Source: Candidatus Electronema sp.
GTDB lineage: Bacteria; Desulfobacterota; Desulfobulbia; Desulfobulbales; Desulfobulbaceae
Reading direction: 5' to 3'
NCBI GenBank assembly: GCA_026645415.1
Contig: JAPEVH010000082.1
Location: 1-45,977 of the forward strand
DNA: 45,977 nt
Each line of letters starts with the position of its first letter. The stretch's first letter is position 1. The notes beneath the pieces are model-generated. The model worked only from the letters and a program-made list of their open reading frames with translations. It had not been told where the DNA came from and made no database searches. This document shows, piece by piece, positions 9,756 through 19,429 of the stretch. A program made the position numbers and the translations under genes.

Positions 9756-11009
9756 TTAACTATCCTGCAAGAGTTTTCTGATGGCTTGCAAATGCTTATC
9801 TACACCTCCACGCTGCTGCTCCACGAGTTGCCGGGCCGCCGCAGACATGGTTGCATGAAGTACGTCATCAGCAAGAAGAGCAGTAACGCTTTCGCTCAAT
9901 GATTCCATTGTAGTCACCGTCTTTGCTCCGCCACAATGGGTTAAATCGCGGACGATTTCAGTAAAATCTTCCATGTGTGGACCAAAGAGCACTGGTACAC
10001 CCTGTGCTGCTGCCTCAATCGGATTATGGCCACCTTCATCTACCAAACTGCCACCAATAAAGGCCACCCGCGCTAAACTATAGCAGCTTGCCAGCTCACC
10101 AATTGTATCTAAAATAAGAACACGGCTCTTGCGACCACTGCTGCGGAGATCAGCGGTAAGGCCAAAACTATGGGCGAGCTGCACTAACTCACTGCCTCGG
10201 CTGATCTGTCGTGGTGCGAGAATGAGATACAGGTTTGCTTGGTCTTGCAATTTTTTAAAGGCGGCAAAAATTGTTTCTTCTTCACCCGGATGAGTGGAGC
10301 CGCAGACCCAGACGATTTGCTCATTTTTTTTGACAAGATCAAGTGGTACAGCCTGCTGCGTGGGTAAATCATATTTGAGATTGCCTAGCACTACTAGCCG
10401 TTCTGCGGGAATACCAAGCGCAAGCATCTTGTCCCTATCTTGCTCAGTCTGCATTGACAGTAGATCAAAGCAAAAAAACATAGGTTTGAAGAAAAAGGAA
10501 AAGCGGGTGTAGGCAGCAAAAGATTTTGCCGAAATGCGTCCATTAACCAACAGGCATGGCACCTTCTTTTGGCAAAGGAGATCAAGCCAATTTGGCCAAA
10601 AATCTGTTTCTACAAGAATGAAGCAATTCGGCCTCATTGCAGACAAATAGCGACGCACCGAAAAGCGAAGATCAAAGGGACTGAACAGCACAAGATCGAC
10701 ATAAGGGCCAATGAGTTTCTCAGCCAGTTCTTTGCCGCTCCGGGTGCTGGCGGTAAAAACAATCTGCACTGGGCAGAGTTGCTCACGAATCCCTTTGACT
10801 AAGGGCAGTGCAGAAGTAACCTCACCCACCGACAGAGCGTGCATCCAGATCACTGGCCCTTGGCGAACAGAGCCGAGCTGGTCAGCAATTCGCTTACTAT
10901 TTAAGCCCAGACGTTCCAATGTGCGGCCACGATATTTTCTCTGAAAGAGAGAGGCTACTATGAGAACAGGTAAACAGATTGAGAGAAGTAGATTGTATAT
11001 AATATACAT
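9756..11009 (-). CDS. waaA: 3-deoxy-D-manno-octulosonic acid (Kdo) transferase
   Basis: Adds Kdo from CMP-Kdo to lipid A precursor at the inner face of the cytoplasmic membrane (glycosyltransferase family 30), so the cell makes LPS. A single N-terminal membrane helix (IIYNLLLSICLPVLIVASLF) is followed by the family motif with catalytic-type Glu (HALSVGEVTSALPLV), and by VETDFWPNW and the C-terminal nucleotide-binding region (GGSLVDEGGHNPIEAAA). The ATG at 11009 (417 residues) is preferred to the TTG three codons upstream. Neither has a good ribosome-binding site. Whether it adds one or two Kdo residues cannot be told. It ends 33 bases from the convergent hemY stop. Confidence 0.93.
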   Translation of the reverse strand: MYIIYNLLLSICLPVLIVASLFQRKYRGRTLERLGLNSKRIADQLGSVRQGPVIWMHALSVGEVTSALPLVKGIREQLCPVQIVFTASTRSGKELAEKLIGPYVDLVLFSPFDLRFSVRRYLSAMRPNCFILVETDFWPNWLDLLCQKKVPCLLVNGRISAKSFAAYTRFSFFFKPMFFCFDLLSMQTEQDRDKMLALGIPAERLVVLGNLKYDLPTQQAVPLDLVKKNEQIVWVCGSTHPGEEETIFAAFKKLQDQANLYLILAPRQISRGSELVQLAHSFGLTADLRSSGRKSRVLILDTIGELASCYSLARVAFIGGSLVDEGGHNPIEAAAQGVPVLFGPHMEDFTEIVRDLTHCGGAKTVTTMESLSESVTALLADDVLHATMSAAARQLVEQQRGGVDKHLQAIRKLLQDS

Positions 11010-11143
11010 GTAATGCAATGTGTTATAGAAATACTAAAACGGAATTATAAGCAAATAACTTTTTCCTTGACATAAAGACTGTTACTAGACATTTTTGCTT
11101 TTGAAGCAAATTACCCGATCATCTCTTTCAGTAGAGCAATTTT

Positions 11144-11623
11144 ATGCCCTCAGTTCCCTTTAATATCGTCTTGGTCGAGCCAGAAATCCCGCCTAATACT
11201 GGTTCCATTGCCCGGCTTTGCGGAGCCACGGACTCTGTGCTCCATCTTGTTCATCCACTCGGTTTCAGCACCGAGGACAAGCACCTGAAGCGAGCCGGGC
11301 TAGACTATTGGCCGCAGGTGCAGATCAAGCACTGGCAGAACTTTAACGAATTTCTCGCGGCCGAGAATGAGCGCAGGCTTTTCTTTTTTACCACTAAGAC
11401 CGAGCGGCCTTATCATCACGCTGCCTTCATCCCCGGCGATTACTTGATTTTCGGTCGGGAAACCAAGGGACTGCCAGAAGAAATCCTTGCGCTTCATTCA
11501 GACCGCTGTTATACCATTCCGATGACTAATCCGCATATTCGTAGCCTCAATCTGGCCATGAGTGCTGGAATTGTGTTGTATGAGGCGTTGCGTCAGCAAC
11601 AGTCTGCACCTGTCAGGGGTTAA
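11144..11623 (+). CDS. trmL: tRNA (cytidine(34)-2'-O)-methyltransferase TrmL
   Basis: A SPOUT-class methyltransferase that 2'-O-methylates the wobble nucleotide of certain leucine tRNAs. Its 159 residues match the family. SPOUT motifs are intact: NIVLVEPEIPPNTGSIAR at the start, the AdoMet-binding knot segment IFGRETKGLPEEIL, and IPMTNPHIRSLNLAMSAGIV near the end. The stop overlaps the convergent VWA gene by 11 bases. A diverged, truncated copy of its last ~55 codons lies at 13155-13323 beyond the VWA gene. A TTGACA at about 11067 may be a -35 element, but I could not find a matching -10. Confidence 0.93.
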   Translation: MPSVPFNIVLVEPEIPPNTGSIARLCGATDSVLHLVHPLGFSTEDKHLKRAGLDYWPQVQIKHWQNFNEFLAAENERRLFFFTTKTERPYHHAAFIPGDYLIFGRETKGLPEEILALHSDRCYTIPMTNPHIRSLNLAMSAGIVLYEALRQQQSAPVRG

Positions 11624-13016
11624 GCTGTCCCATAAGTTGAATGCTTTTGCCGGACTTGCTGTCTTTAAGAATGTGCATAAGAGAGTCGGTACTATGAGAT
11701 GTCATTTTGAAGGCAACGTATTTTGCTGTGACTGGAGGAAATTTGAATTCCTGCCAGCCGCCTGTCTTCATCATGCGGATGTTCTCGACTTCAAACGTGC
11801 CTGCGGATTCAAAGGGGCCTGAATGGGAGCCGGTTGAAAACAGCAACTCCAATGTTTTCACATTGTAATCGCTTGATTCCTTGATGAAGACTTTTACTGC
11901 ATCAAAGGTGGCCGCCCGCTCATTCTTGAAGCCGAACACAGCTTCTCCGCTTTCTTTCCATTCAATGTTGCGAACCTCTCCGTCAAGCAGGTGTTGCCAC
12001 GCCTCCTGCGGGGCTTTGATCAGTTCCGCATATTCGGGAGTCAAGATGTCAATCTTGGCGGCAATCTCTGCTTTAGCTTCCGTCTTCAACGGTGCTTTGT
12101 ATTCCTTTGCGCCGACAGCATCCTTGTGCTTGAGCTGCACCCGATGCTCGCTGCCGTCACCGGGCAGATTGGAAGTGTACTGGATACTGTACTGTCCTGC
12201 CAACTGCTCGCCGATTTTCGCATACAGCTCCTTGAGCTGCTCCGGCTGCGGTGTGATGAGATTCGCGCCGCCCGTCTCATCCGCGACTTTCTTCAGCACC
12301 GCCTCGTCCAATTCCGTGCCGACTCCGACAGTGTAAATCGGCACATTGACCTCGCGGGCCAGCCGTAGCACGTCCTCAACAGAATGTTTGCTCAACTGCC
12401 TGCCTGCGCCATCGTCATCAGCCCCGTCGCTCAAGAGCGTGACCGCCTTACGGCCCGGCTTGTCCTTCAGCATCTCGACCGAAGCATGGAGCGCATCATA
12501 CAGAGCCGTGTCGCCCCGTGCGGCAGCAGTGTCAATTGCTGCTTCGGCACTTTCGCGCCCGCCGTCTGAAGCAAGAACCTTCACCTCGCGGGCGAAGCTA
12601 ACCACTTGAATTGTATCTTCAGGACTGAGCATCTTAATGAAGTTCTTGGCAGCGGACTGAGCATCAGCCATGCGCTGTTTCATCGAGCCGCTGGTATCAA
12701 GAGCGACAACCGCATTCAGCGGGGTGAGCTTGGGAACCACAGTGATCGGCTCCTGATCAATTTCATCTTCGCGGACGCGGAAATCGCCTGCGCTCAAGCC
12801 TTTGAGCGGCACGCCGTCTTTGGTGATCGAAGCAAACAGCGTCACTTTCGGGAAAGCAGAGGTATCGATCTGATTGATGACGACTTGCGCATCAACGGCC
12901 TGCTCTCGCCCTTCCACGCTGCGTGATGTCGCCTGATCCTGAGCAGCAAGAGGGCCGGCCAAACAGAGCAGCAGAAAGAAACCGCTCGTCAGCAAAAGGA
13001 AATATGGTCTTTTCAT
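11613..13016 (-). CDS. Exported von Willebrand factor A domain protein with C-terminal F5/8-like domain
   Basis: A 467-residue exported protein of unknown role. A hydrophobic signal sequence (FLLLTSGFFLLLCLAG) ends near LAAQ. A VWA domain follows with the metal-ion-dependent adhesion motif DTSGS at 107-111, a later TLLSDGADDDG and TVGVGTELDE. The C-terminal ~130 residues (EWKESGEAVFGFKNERAATF, EFKFPPVTAKYVAFK) look like a discoidin/F5-8-type carbohydrate- or surface-binding domain. The start at 13016 is set by GGAG 9 bases upstream. The TTG five codons earlier overlaps the same GGAG. A matching promoter lies at 13082-13111. It sits between trmL and a trmL fragment, and so may have been inserted there. 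Confidence 0.82.
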   Translation of the reverse strand: MKRPYFLLLTSGFFLLLCLAGPLAAQDQATSRSVEGREQAVDAQVVINQIDTSAFPKVTLFASITKDGVPLKGLSAGDFRVREDEIDQEPITVVPKLTPLNAVVALDTSGSMKQRMADAQSAAKNFIKMLSPEDTIQVVSFAREVKVLASDGGRESAEAAIDTAAARGDTALYDALHASVEMLKDKPGRKAVTLLSDGADDDGAGRQLSKHSVEDVLRLAREVNVPIYTVGVGTELDEAVLKKVADETGGANLITPQPEQLKELYAKIGEQLAGQYSIQYTSNLPGDGSEHRVQLKHKDAVGAKEYKAPLKTEAKAEIAAKIDILTPEYAELIKAPQEAWQHLLDGEVRNIEWKESGEAVFGFKNERAATFDAVKVFIKESSDYNVKTLELLFSTGSHSGPFESAGTFEVENIRMMKTGGWQEFKFPPVTAKYVAFKMTSHSTDSLMHILKDSKSGKSIQLMGQLNP

Positions 13017-13081
13017 CTTCTGTGTCTCCAAAATAGACGGTTATTTTTGTCTGTTACAATGCAGCTTGCTTCTGTTCTTCA

Positions 13082-13111
13082 ATTAAAAGGGAAAACAGAC
13101 TTGTTTGTCAA
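13082..13111 (-). promoter_or_regulatory. Sigma-70-type promoter for the VWA gene
   Basis: Read on the minus strand: TTGACA (13106-13111), an 18-base spacer, then TTTAAT (13082-13087). These match the consensus at 6/6 and 5/6. It lies 66 bases upstream of the chosen start at 13016. Confidence 0.6.
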
Positions 13112-13154
13112 TTTTTTTGAAAAAACAGCAGCAACCAGACATTCATTGCAGAGA

Positions 13155-13323
13155 CACGGCCTTCGTGCTGGGCGACTGCTTTAGTTTTCGTCCGCAAACC
13201 AAGGGACTGCCAGAAGAAATCCTTGCGCTTCATCCAGCCCGCTGTTATACCAATCCGCATATTCGCAGCCTCAATCTGGCCATGAGTGCCGGTATAGTCC
13301 TGTATGAGTCGTTGCGCCAGTAA
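13155..13323 (+). pseudogene. Truncated, diverged trmL 3' fragment
   Basis: The stretch from about 13196 to 13250 is nearly identical (roughly 3 differences in 59 bases) to trmL at 11460-11520. Similarity decays leftwards to about 13155. The encoded tail keeps QTKGLPEEILALH and NPHIRSLNLAMSAGIVLYE but lacks the IPMT residues before NPHIR, through a 12-base in-frame deletion. There is no SPOUT N-terminal half and no ribosome-binding site, so it is a relic. It ends in TAA (13321-13323) 62 bases before serC. Confidence 0.85.
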
Positions 13324-13385
13324 GGGCAAAAAAAATTTCGCCCCTACGTTCCCTTATTATTTCAAAAGGAGATCGAAAGACCACC

Positions 13386-14468
13386 ATGCCAGAAAGAATC
13401 TTCAACTTCAGTCCCGGCCCAGCCGTGCTGCCCTATCCTGTGCTGGAGCAGGCAGCCAAAGACATTGTCAATTTTAACAGCAAAGGCATGGGTCTGATCG
13501 AGATGAGCCACCGGTCTAAAGATTTCATCGCTGTTGTTGATGAAACCGAGGCCCTGATCCGCGAGCTGCTGGCTGTGCCTACCAACTACAAGGTGCTGTT
13601 CTTGCAAGGCGGGGCTTCGTCCCAGTTTTTCATGGTGCCGATGAATCTGCTTGGGCCGGGCAAAAAAGCCACCTATTTGAACACTGGAGTTTGGGCAGGC
13701 AAGGCCATCAAAGAAGCCAAGCTCTTTGGTTCGATTGACGTGGCGTACACGGATGAAGCAAACCTGTTTAAGCATGTGCCGACTGACGATGAATACGAGG
13801 TAGCTGCTAATTCCGAGTATTTGCATTGCTGCTCAAACAACACCATCTATGGCACCCGCTTCCCGACATTTCCAGACAAAGGCTGCATGTTAGTCAGCGA
13901 TATGTCCTCGGACATCATGTCCCGGCCTGTGGATGTCTCTCAATTCGGCATCATCTACGCTGGCGCGCAGAAGAACATGGGGCCTGCCGGTGTGACCATT
14001 GTCATTATCCGGGAAGATTTGTTGGATCGTTGCCCAGCCCCTGTGCCGTCAATGCTGCGCTACAAAACCCATGCAGACAAGGGGTCAATGTTCAACACCC
14101 CGCCGACTTTCCCGATTTACTGCGTGGGCTTGATCATGCGCTGGCTCAAGGAGCAGGGCGGTTTAGCAGCGATGGAGCAGCGCAACGAGGAGAAAGCGGC
14201 CTTAGTTTATCAGGCAATTGATGCAACCGATTTTTACCGAGGCCATGCTGAGAAGGAGTGCCGCTCACTGATGAACATTGCCTTCAATCTGCCGACTGCC
14301 GAGCTGGAAGCTCAGTTTGTCAAAGAGGCGGCTGCGCTTGGTCTGGACGGACTAAAAGGCCATCGTTCTGTGGGCGGTTGCCGGGCCTCAATCTATAATG
14401 CCTTTCCGCTGGAAGGTGTGCAGAAATTGGTTGAGTTCATGGCCGATTTTGCCAAGAAGAACGGATAA
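13386..14468 (+). CDS. serC: Phosphoserine aminotransferase
   Basis: A pyridoxal-phosphate enzyme of serine biosynthesis that converts 3-phosphohydroxypyruvate and glutamate to O-phosphoserine. Its 360 residues match the family. The N-terminal FNFSPGPAVLP, the glycine-rich LQGGASSQF and the PLP-lysine region YAGAQKNMGPAGV are all present. The C-terminal KGHRSVGGCRASIYNAF completes the substrate site. AAGGAG lies about 14 bases before the ATG, a longer than ideal spacing, but no better start exists. A terminator follows directly. No serA or serB is adjacent. Confidence 0.96.
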   Translation: MPERIFNFSPGPAVLPYPVLEQAAKDIVNFNSKGMGLIEMSHRSKDFIAVVDETEALIRELLAVPTNYKVLFLQGGASSQFFMVPMNLLGPGKKATYLNTGVWAGKAIKEAKLFGSIDVAYTDEANLFKHVPTDDEYEVAANSEYLHCCSNNTIYGTRFPTFPDKGCMLVSDMSSDIMSRPVDVSQFGIIYAGAQKNMGPAGVTIVIIREDLLDRCPAPVPSMLRYKTHADKGSMFNTPPTFPIYCVGLIMRWLKEQGGLAAMEQRNEEKAALVYQAIDATDFYRGHAEKECRSLMNIAFNLPTAELEAQFVKEAAALGLDGLKGHRSVGGCRASIYNAFPLEGVQKLVEFMADFAKKNG

Positions 14469-14479
14469 TGCACGAGCAG

Positions 14480-14505
14480 GGGTAGGTAATGGCCTGCCCT
14501 TTTTT
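14480..14505 (+). terminator. Rho-independent terminator after serC
   Basis: A 7-bp stem with one G-U pair (GGGTAGG at 14480-14486, CCTGCCC at 14493-14499) is followed by TTTTTT. The loop contains the ATG of a spurious 80-codon frame running into the adjacent repeat array. Confidence 0.75.
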
Positions 14506-14804
14506 AAAATTGGCTCGTGCTTTTCTTAAAATAGGCGGTCATCTTTTAAAACTGACGAGCCATTTTAACAAACTGAGACCTCAGTTGAATAAAATGAGCA
14601 GTGTCAGAAAGAAACTTGGTCGTCATTTTCTTTCTATGGCTTGTCAGAGGAAGAAAGCAAGACCTCGCTTTCTTCCTCTCGCCTGTCATTGTAACGAAAT
14701 GAAGAGTGATGGAAAGAAAGTGAACGCATAATTTATTAAACTGAGGTCTCATTTTAACGAGAGAAGACGTGTTAGTAAAAAGATAGGCGGCACTTTTAAC
14801 AAAA
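14490..14804. repeat. Degenerate tandem array, exact 21-bp period, about 15 units
   Basis: From 14490 to 14804 the sequence divides without gaps into 15 units of 21 bases. Most begin T-G/T-A, have GTCATTTT-like bases in the middle and end in AAAC or AAAA. Examples are units starting at 14532, 14553, 14742 and 14784. Units are 40-80% alike by eye, yet the register never slips. The unit is close to self-complementary, so both strands carry open frames of heptads: SHFNKL-like on the + strand (14489-14731) and QFNKL/HFVTM-like on the minus strand (14546-14752). It begins in the serC terminator and ends about 100 bases before the sigma-54 activator start. 21 bases is also two helical turns. Confidence 0.85.
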
Positions 14805-14868
14805 TTGTTCGCAGCTTCGGTCGCATTAGCGCGTGAGAAGACGCACAGAGCTGCTACTTTCTTTCATC

Positions 14869-14906
14869 CGAGACAGCATGGAACAGAGCGAACAACCCGA
14901 GACAGT

Positions 14907-14926
<20 letters not shown>
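14869..14926 (+). repeat. 29-bp tandem duplication over the start of the sigma-54 activator
   Basis: Two adjacent 29-base copies (14869-14897 and 14898-14926) differ at two positions. Each contains an ATG followed by GAACAGAGCGAACAAC. Because 29 is not a multiple of three, only the second ATG (14907) is in frame with the activator. The first (14878) opens a different frame. Confidence 0.9.
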
Positions 14927-16391
<1,465 letters not shown>

Positions 16392-16651
16392 TCATCCGTT
16401 TTTCAGCACCGCTCGGTTCTCTCTCCTCCATTGCCCCTCAACATGGCAAGGTTTTCGGCCAAATATTGAGGCCAGCACCGCTCTAGTATCTTCTTTTTTT
16501 GCTCCAAGCATCACGCAACTCCTCTTTATACAACAGCTTTTTATTTATCCAGCAAGCTGGCCTCCATCCTGCAATAGCAGTCATATCCTTGCGATTTGAT
16601 ACTGCCATAGAAAACATATTGGCAAGGAAGTTCAAAAAAAAGATATCAGCA
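16392..16651. other. Intergenic region upstream of the collagen-like lipoprotein pair
   Basis: No gene-like frame with a start signal was seen before the leader ORF at 16652. The last 20 bases or so (from 16630) are repeated before the second lipoprotein gene. The sequence TTGGCAAGGAAGTTCA near 16620-16635 has the first half of a sigma-54 promoter but lacks the GC at the -12 position. No convincing promoter was found. Confidence 0.4.
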
Positions 16652-16695
16652 ATGAATTTCACTGCTGATTACATCCGCAAAGGGGAGCAACTACT
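16630..16695 (+). promoter_or_regulatory. Leader region, copy A, with conserved stem-loop
   Basis: This 66-base leader is repeated nearly unchanged at 17275-17339. It contains a perfect 7-bp stem (ATCAGCA at 16645-16651, TGCTGAT at 16663-16669) around an 11-base loop, then AAAGGGGAG as ribosome-binding site for the TTG start at 16696. The ATG of the leader ORF lies in the loop. In copy B the inner six stem pairs are kept and a base change falls in the loop. Confidence 0.6.

Positions 16696-16699
<4 letters not shown>
16652..16699 (+). CDS. Putative 15-residue leader peptide A
   Basis: A short frame encodes [15 protein letters not shown]. Its TGA (16697-16699) overlaps the TTG start (16696-16698) of the lipoprotein gene, so translation could be coupled. 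The downstream paralogue has the same arrangement with [15 protein letters not shown]. Of four base differences between the two coding parts, two are silent and two are substitutions. There is no good ribosome-binding site before the ATG, and the frame is also open upstream. The peptide may therefore be fortuitous, with conservation coming from the duplicated leader. Confidence 0.35.
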
Positions 16700-17225
<526 letters not shown>

Positions 17226-17274
17226 TCAGCAGACATGTTGGCAGCTCGTGGAGGTTTCTCTGAATTCCGGGCTG

Positions 17275-17843
<569 letters not shown>

Positions 17844-17902
17844 CAGTTGGTTTTATGAACCGCAGACGATTTAACGGCCAGCAGAAAAGAAAGGAGAAGA
17901 TT

Positions 17903-18214
17903 ATGTCAGAATATGAAAAACACCCTAGTCATTTTGCGCTGTTTTTTTTAATGGGCAGTGCGCTGGGCGCATTGGCAGGTATTTTCCTCGCCCCGAAATC
18001 GGGAAAAAAACTGAGGGCTGATCTCAGGACAAAAGGCAGCGAGGCCATAGATGACACCAAGGAAATGTACACGGATGTCAGTGCCAAGGCAAAAGATATC
18101 ATTGAGGAAGCCGAGCATAAGGCAGAGACTATGAAGAAGGATGCGGAACGCTATCTTGTAGAGGCTCGCCTGCGAGTGAAAGAAATGTTTGCCCGTGAAG
18201 AAAAGAAAAACTGA
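17903..18214 (+). CDS. YtxH domain membrane protein
   Basis: A 103-residue protein with one N-terminal membrane segment (LFFLMGSALGALAGIFLA) followed by the typical YtxH signature APKSGKKLRADLR and a long charged helix rich in Lys, Glu and Ala. YtxH proteins are stress-associated and of unclear biochemical role. The start at 17903 is set by AAAGGAG 8 bases upstream rather than the open frame beginning 16 codons earlier. It begins a close-packed run with the DUF948-like and CsbD genes. Confidence 0.85.
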   Translation: MSEYEKHPSHFALFFLMGSALGALAGIFLAPKSGKKLRADLRTKGSEAIDDTKEMYTDVSAKAKDIIEEAEHKAETMKKDAERYLVEARLRVKEMFAREEKKN

Positions 18215-18219
18215 GATTC

Positions 18220-18630
18220 GTGTCTGAACCTCTGGAAATACTGCTGGCAATCAGCATCACGGTCATCGCGGTGGTCATGGTGATGAGGGCTTTTTTTGAG
18301 ATTCTTGCCCTTGTTCAGGTTCGCCGTGCTGCGCGAGAGGCTGAGAAAATGCTTGCTTCGGTCAGCCGTGAAGTTGATTTGATTTCCAGTGAGGTCAAGA
18401 GTCTTGTTCAGTCCATTCATGAGCAGACGGAACGGGTTGAGGACAGCATCGAAACCTTCCATGACATGGCGGCTTGGATGAAAGCGTTTCAGTCAGAGGT
18501 CAAGCCGGGAATCGAGGAAACCCTGTTTCAGCTGGCCGCAGTCATCGGCGGCCTTCGGCGCGGTGTTGAAGCCGTCACCACTAGCATGTATGGCAAGAAA
18601 TCAAAGCACAGGAGAAGTCGCAATGAATGA
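18220..18630 (+). CDS. DUF948-like membrane protein
   Basis: A 136-residue protein with an N-terminal membrane helix (LLAISITVIAVVMVMRAFF) and a helical, coiled-coil-like body (REVDLISSEVKSLVQSIHEQ), ending in a basic tail. The layout is that of DUF948 proteins, which commonly sit beside YtxH genes in stress clusters. A GTG start is used 5 bases after the ytxH stop, with only a weak ribosome-binding site, suggesting translational coupling. The stop overlaps the start of the CsbD gene. The family call is by layout and neighbourhood. Confidence 0.65.
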   Translation: MSEPLEILLAISITVIAVVMVMRAFFEILALVQVRRAAREAEKMLASVSREVDLISSEVKSLVQSIHEQTERVEDSIETFHDMAAWMKAFQSEVKPGIEETLFQLAAVIGGLRRGVEAVTTSMYGKKSKHRRSRNE

Positions 18631-18808
18631 GCATCCAAGTCTAAAAAATCGGGCAGAGGGAAAATTCCATCAAGCAACTGGAAAGATCAAAGAAGTTACT
18701 GGAAGGCTAATTGGCAACAAAGAGCTGGAATATGAGGGTAAAAAAGAAAAACTGTTAGGCAAGATTCAAGACAAGGTCGGCAAGACCGAGGATACGCTGG
18801 GGCTGTGA
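18623..18808 (+). CDS. CsbD-like small stress protein
   Basis: A 61-residue hydrophilic protein with the CsbD pattern NRAEGKFHQATGKIKEVTGR followed by GKIQDKVGKTED. CsbD proteins are induced by general stress. Their function is unknown. AGGAG lies 9 bases before the ATG at 18623, and the start overlaps the previous stop in an ATGAATGA arrangement. Confidence 0.88.
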   Translation: MNEHPSLKNRAEGKFHQATGKIKEVTGRLIGNKELEYEGKKEKLLGKIQDKVGKTEDTLGL

Positions 18809-18895
18809 GCGTAATGGATTCAGTGTAAAAAGATAAGCGAATGGGGCTGGTGATTTTTTCTGCCTCCTTCAGCAAGTAGGAAAGGAGTTGTTGGG

Positions 18896-19060
18896 ATGGA
18901 TAGCGAAAAACCAAAAAGAAAGAACAAGGCATCTGTTGTGAAAAGCAGGATTTGTTATACCACTCGGAAGCGAACTGGCCATCAAGAGGTGAAGACAGAA
19001 GACAGCAGCGAAGATTCAGCCGAAAGCAAGGCTGAGAAGATTCCTGCGCTGCAAGAATGA
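18896..19060 (+). CDS. Small charged protein A (unknown, KAEKIP tail)
   Basis: A 54-residue hydrophilic protein starting MDSEKPKRKNKAS and ending ESKAEKIPALQE. AAAGGAG lies 8 bases before the ATG. It shares the tail motif KAEKIP and the upstream intergenic sequence with the next small gene, so both probably came from a tandem duplication. It contains one cysteine and no membrane segment. I recognise no family. Confidence 0.55.
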   Translation: MDSEKPKRKNKASVVKSRICYTTRKRTGHQEVKTEDSSEDSAESKAEKIPALQE

Positions 19061-19152
19061 TGGATTCAGCATGAAAGGACAAGTGAAGAGAATTAGGCAA
19101 TTTTGTCAGTTTCCTCAAGCAAGTCCGCAAAAAGTAGGAAAGGGTAATAGCA

Positions 19153-19332
19153 ATGAGCGAGAATACAGGAAATAACAAAGGTGATTGCCAGACAGGTTGC
19201 GACTCTCAGAAAGAGAAGAATAATCATGATGGCGATGACAAGAAGAATCATGACTACCACAAGAAGGATAAAGATAAAAATAAAGATTCATCCAACAGGA
19301 AGGCTGAGAAGATTCCTGGAAAGCAGGCATAA
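19153..19332 (+). CDS. Small charged protein B (unknown, KAEKIP tail)
   Basis: A 59-residue protein very rich in Lys, Asp, Asn and His (DDKKNHDYHKKDKDKNKD), with two cysteines near the start (DCQTGC). It ends RKAEKIPGKQA, like its neighbour. GGAAAGGG precedes the ATG at 19153. His, Asp and Cys content would allow metal binding, but this is only a suggestion. No family is recognised. Confidence 0.55.
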   Translation: MSENTGNNKGDCQTGCDSQKEKNNHDGDDKKNHDYHKKDKDKNKDSSNRKAEKIPGKQA

Positions 19333-19359
19333 CCAATTCGGCGTGAAAGAATAACGCAA

Positions 19360-19386
19360 CAGAGGTAGGCGGTTCGCCTGCCTCTG
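19360..19386. promoter_or_regulatory. Strong hairpin upstream of the BON-domain gene
   Basis: CAGAGGTAGGCG (19360-19371) pairs with CGCCTGCCTCTG (19375-19386) around a 3-base loop, with one mismatch. No U-run follows, so it is not a standard terminator. It may be an RNA processing or stability element between the small-protein genes and the BON gene. Confidence 0.55.
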
Positions 19387-19429
19387 TCAGCATAAGCTGG
19401 ATGACAAGAGCAGAAAAGGACAAAGAGCA

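Noticed and set aside
13105..13323. 72-codon + strand ORF as a small gene
   Set aside because: Only its C-terminal two thirds match TrmL, with a deletion and no ribosome-binding site, so it is a trmL relic.
14489..14731. 80-codon + strand heptad protein
   Set aside because: Its ATG lies in the loop of the serC terminator, with no ribosome-binding site, and an equally good frame exists on the other strand. Kept as a repeat array rather than a gene.
16620..16635. Possible sigma-54 promoter before the collagen-like genes
   Set aside because: It has TGGCA but lacks the essential GC at the -12 element, and the downstream copy does not preserve it.
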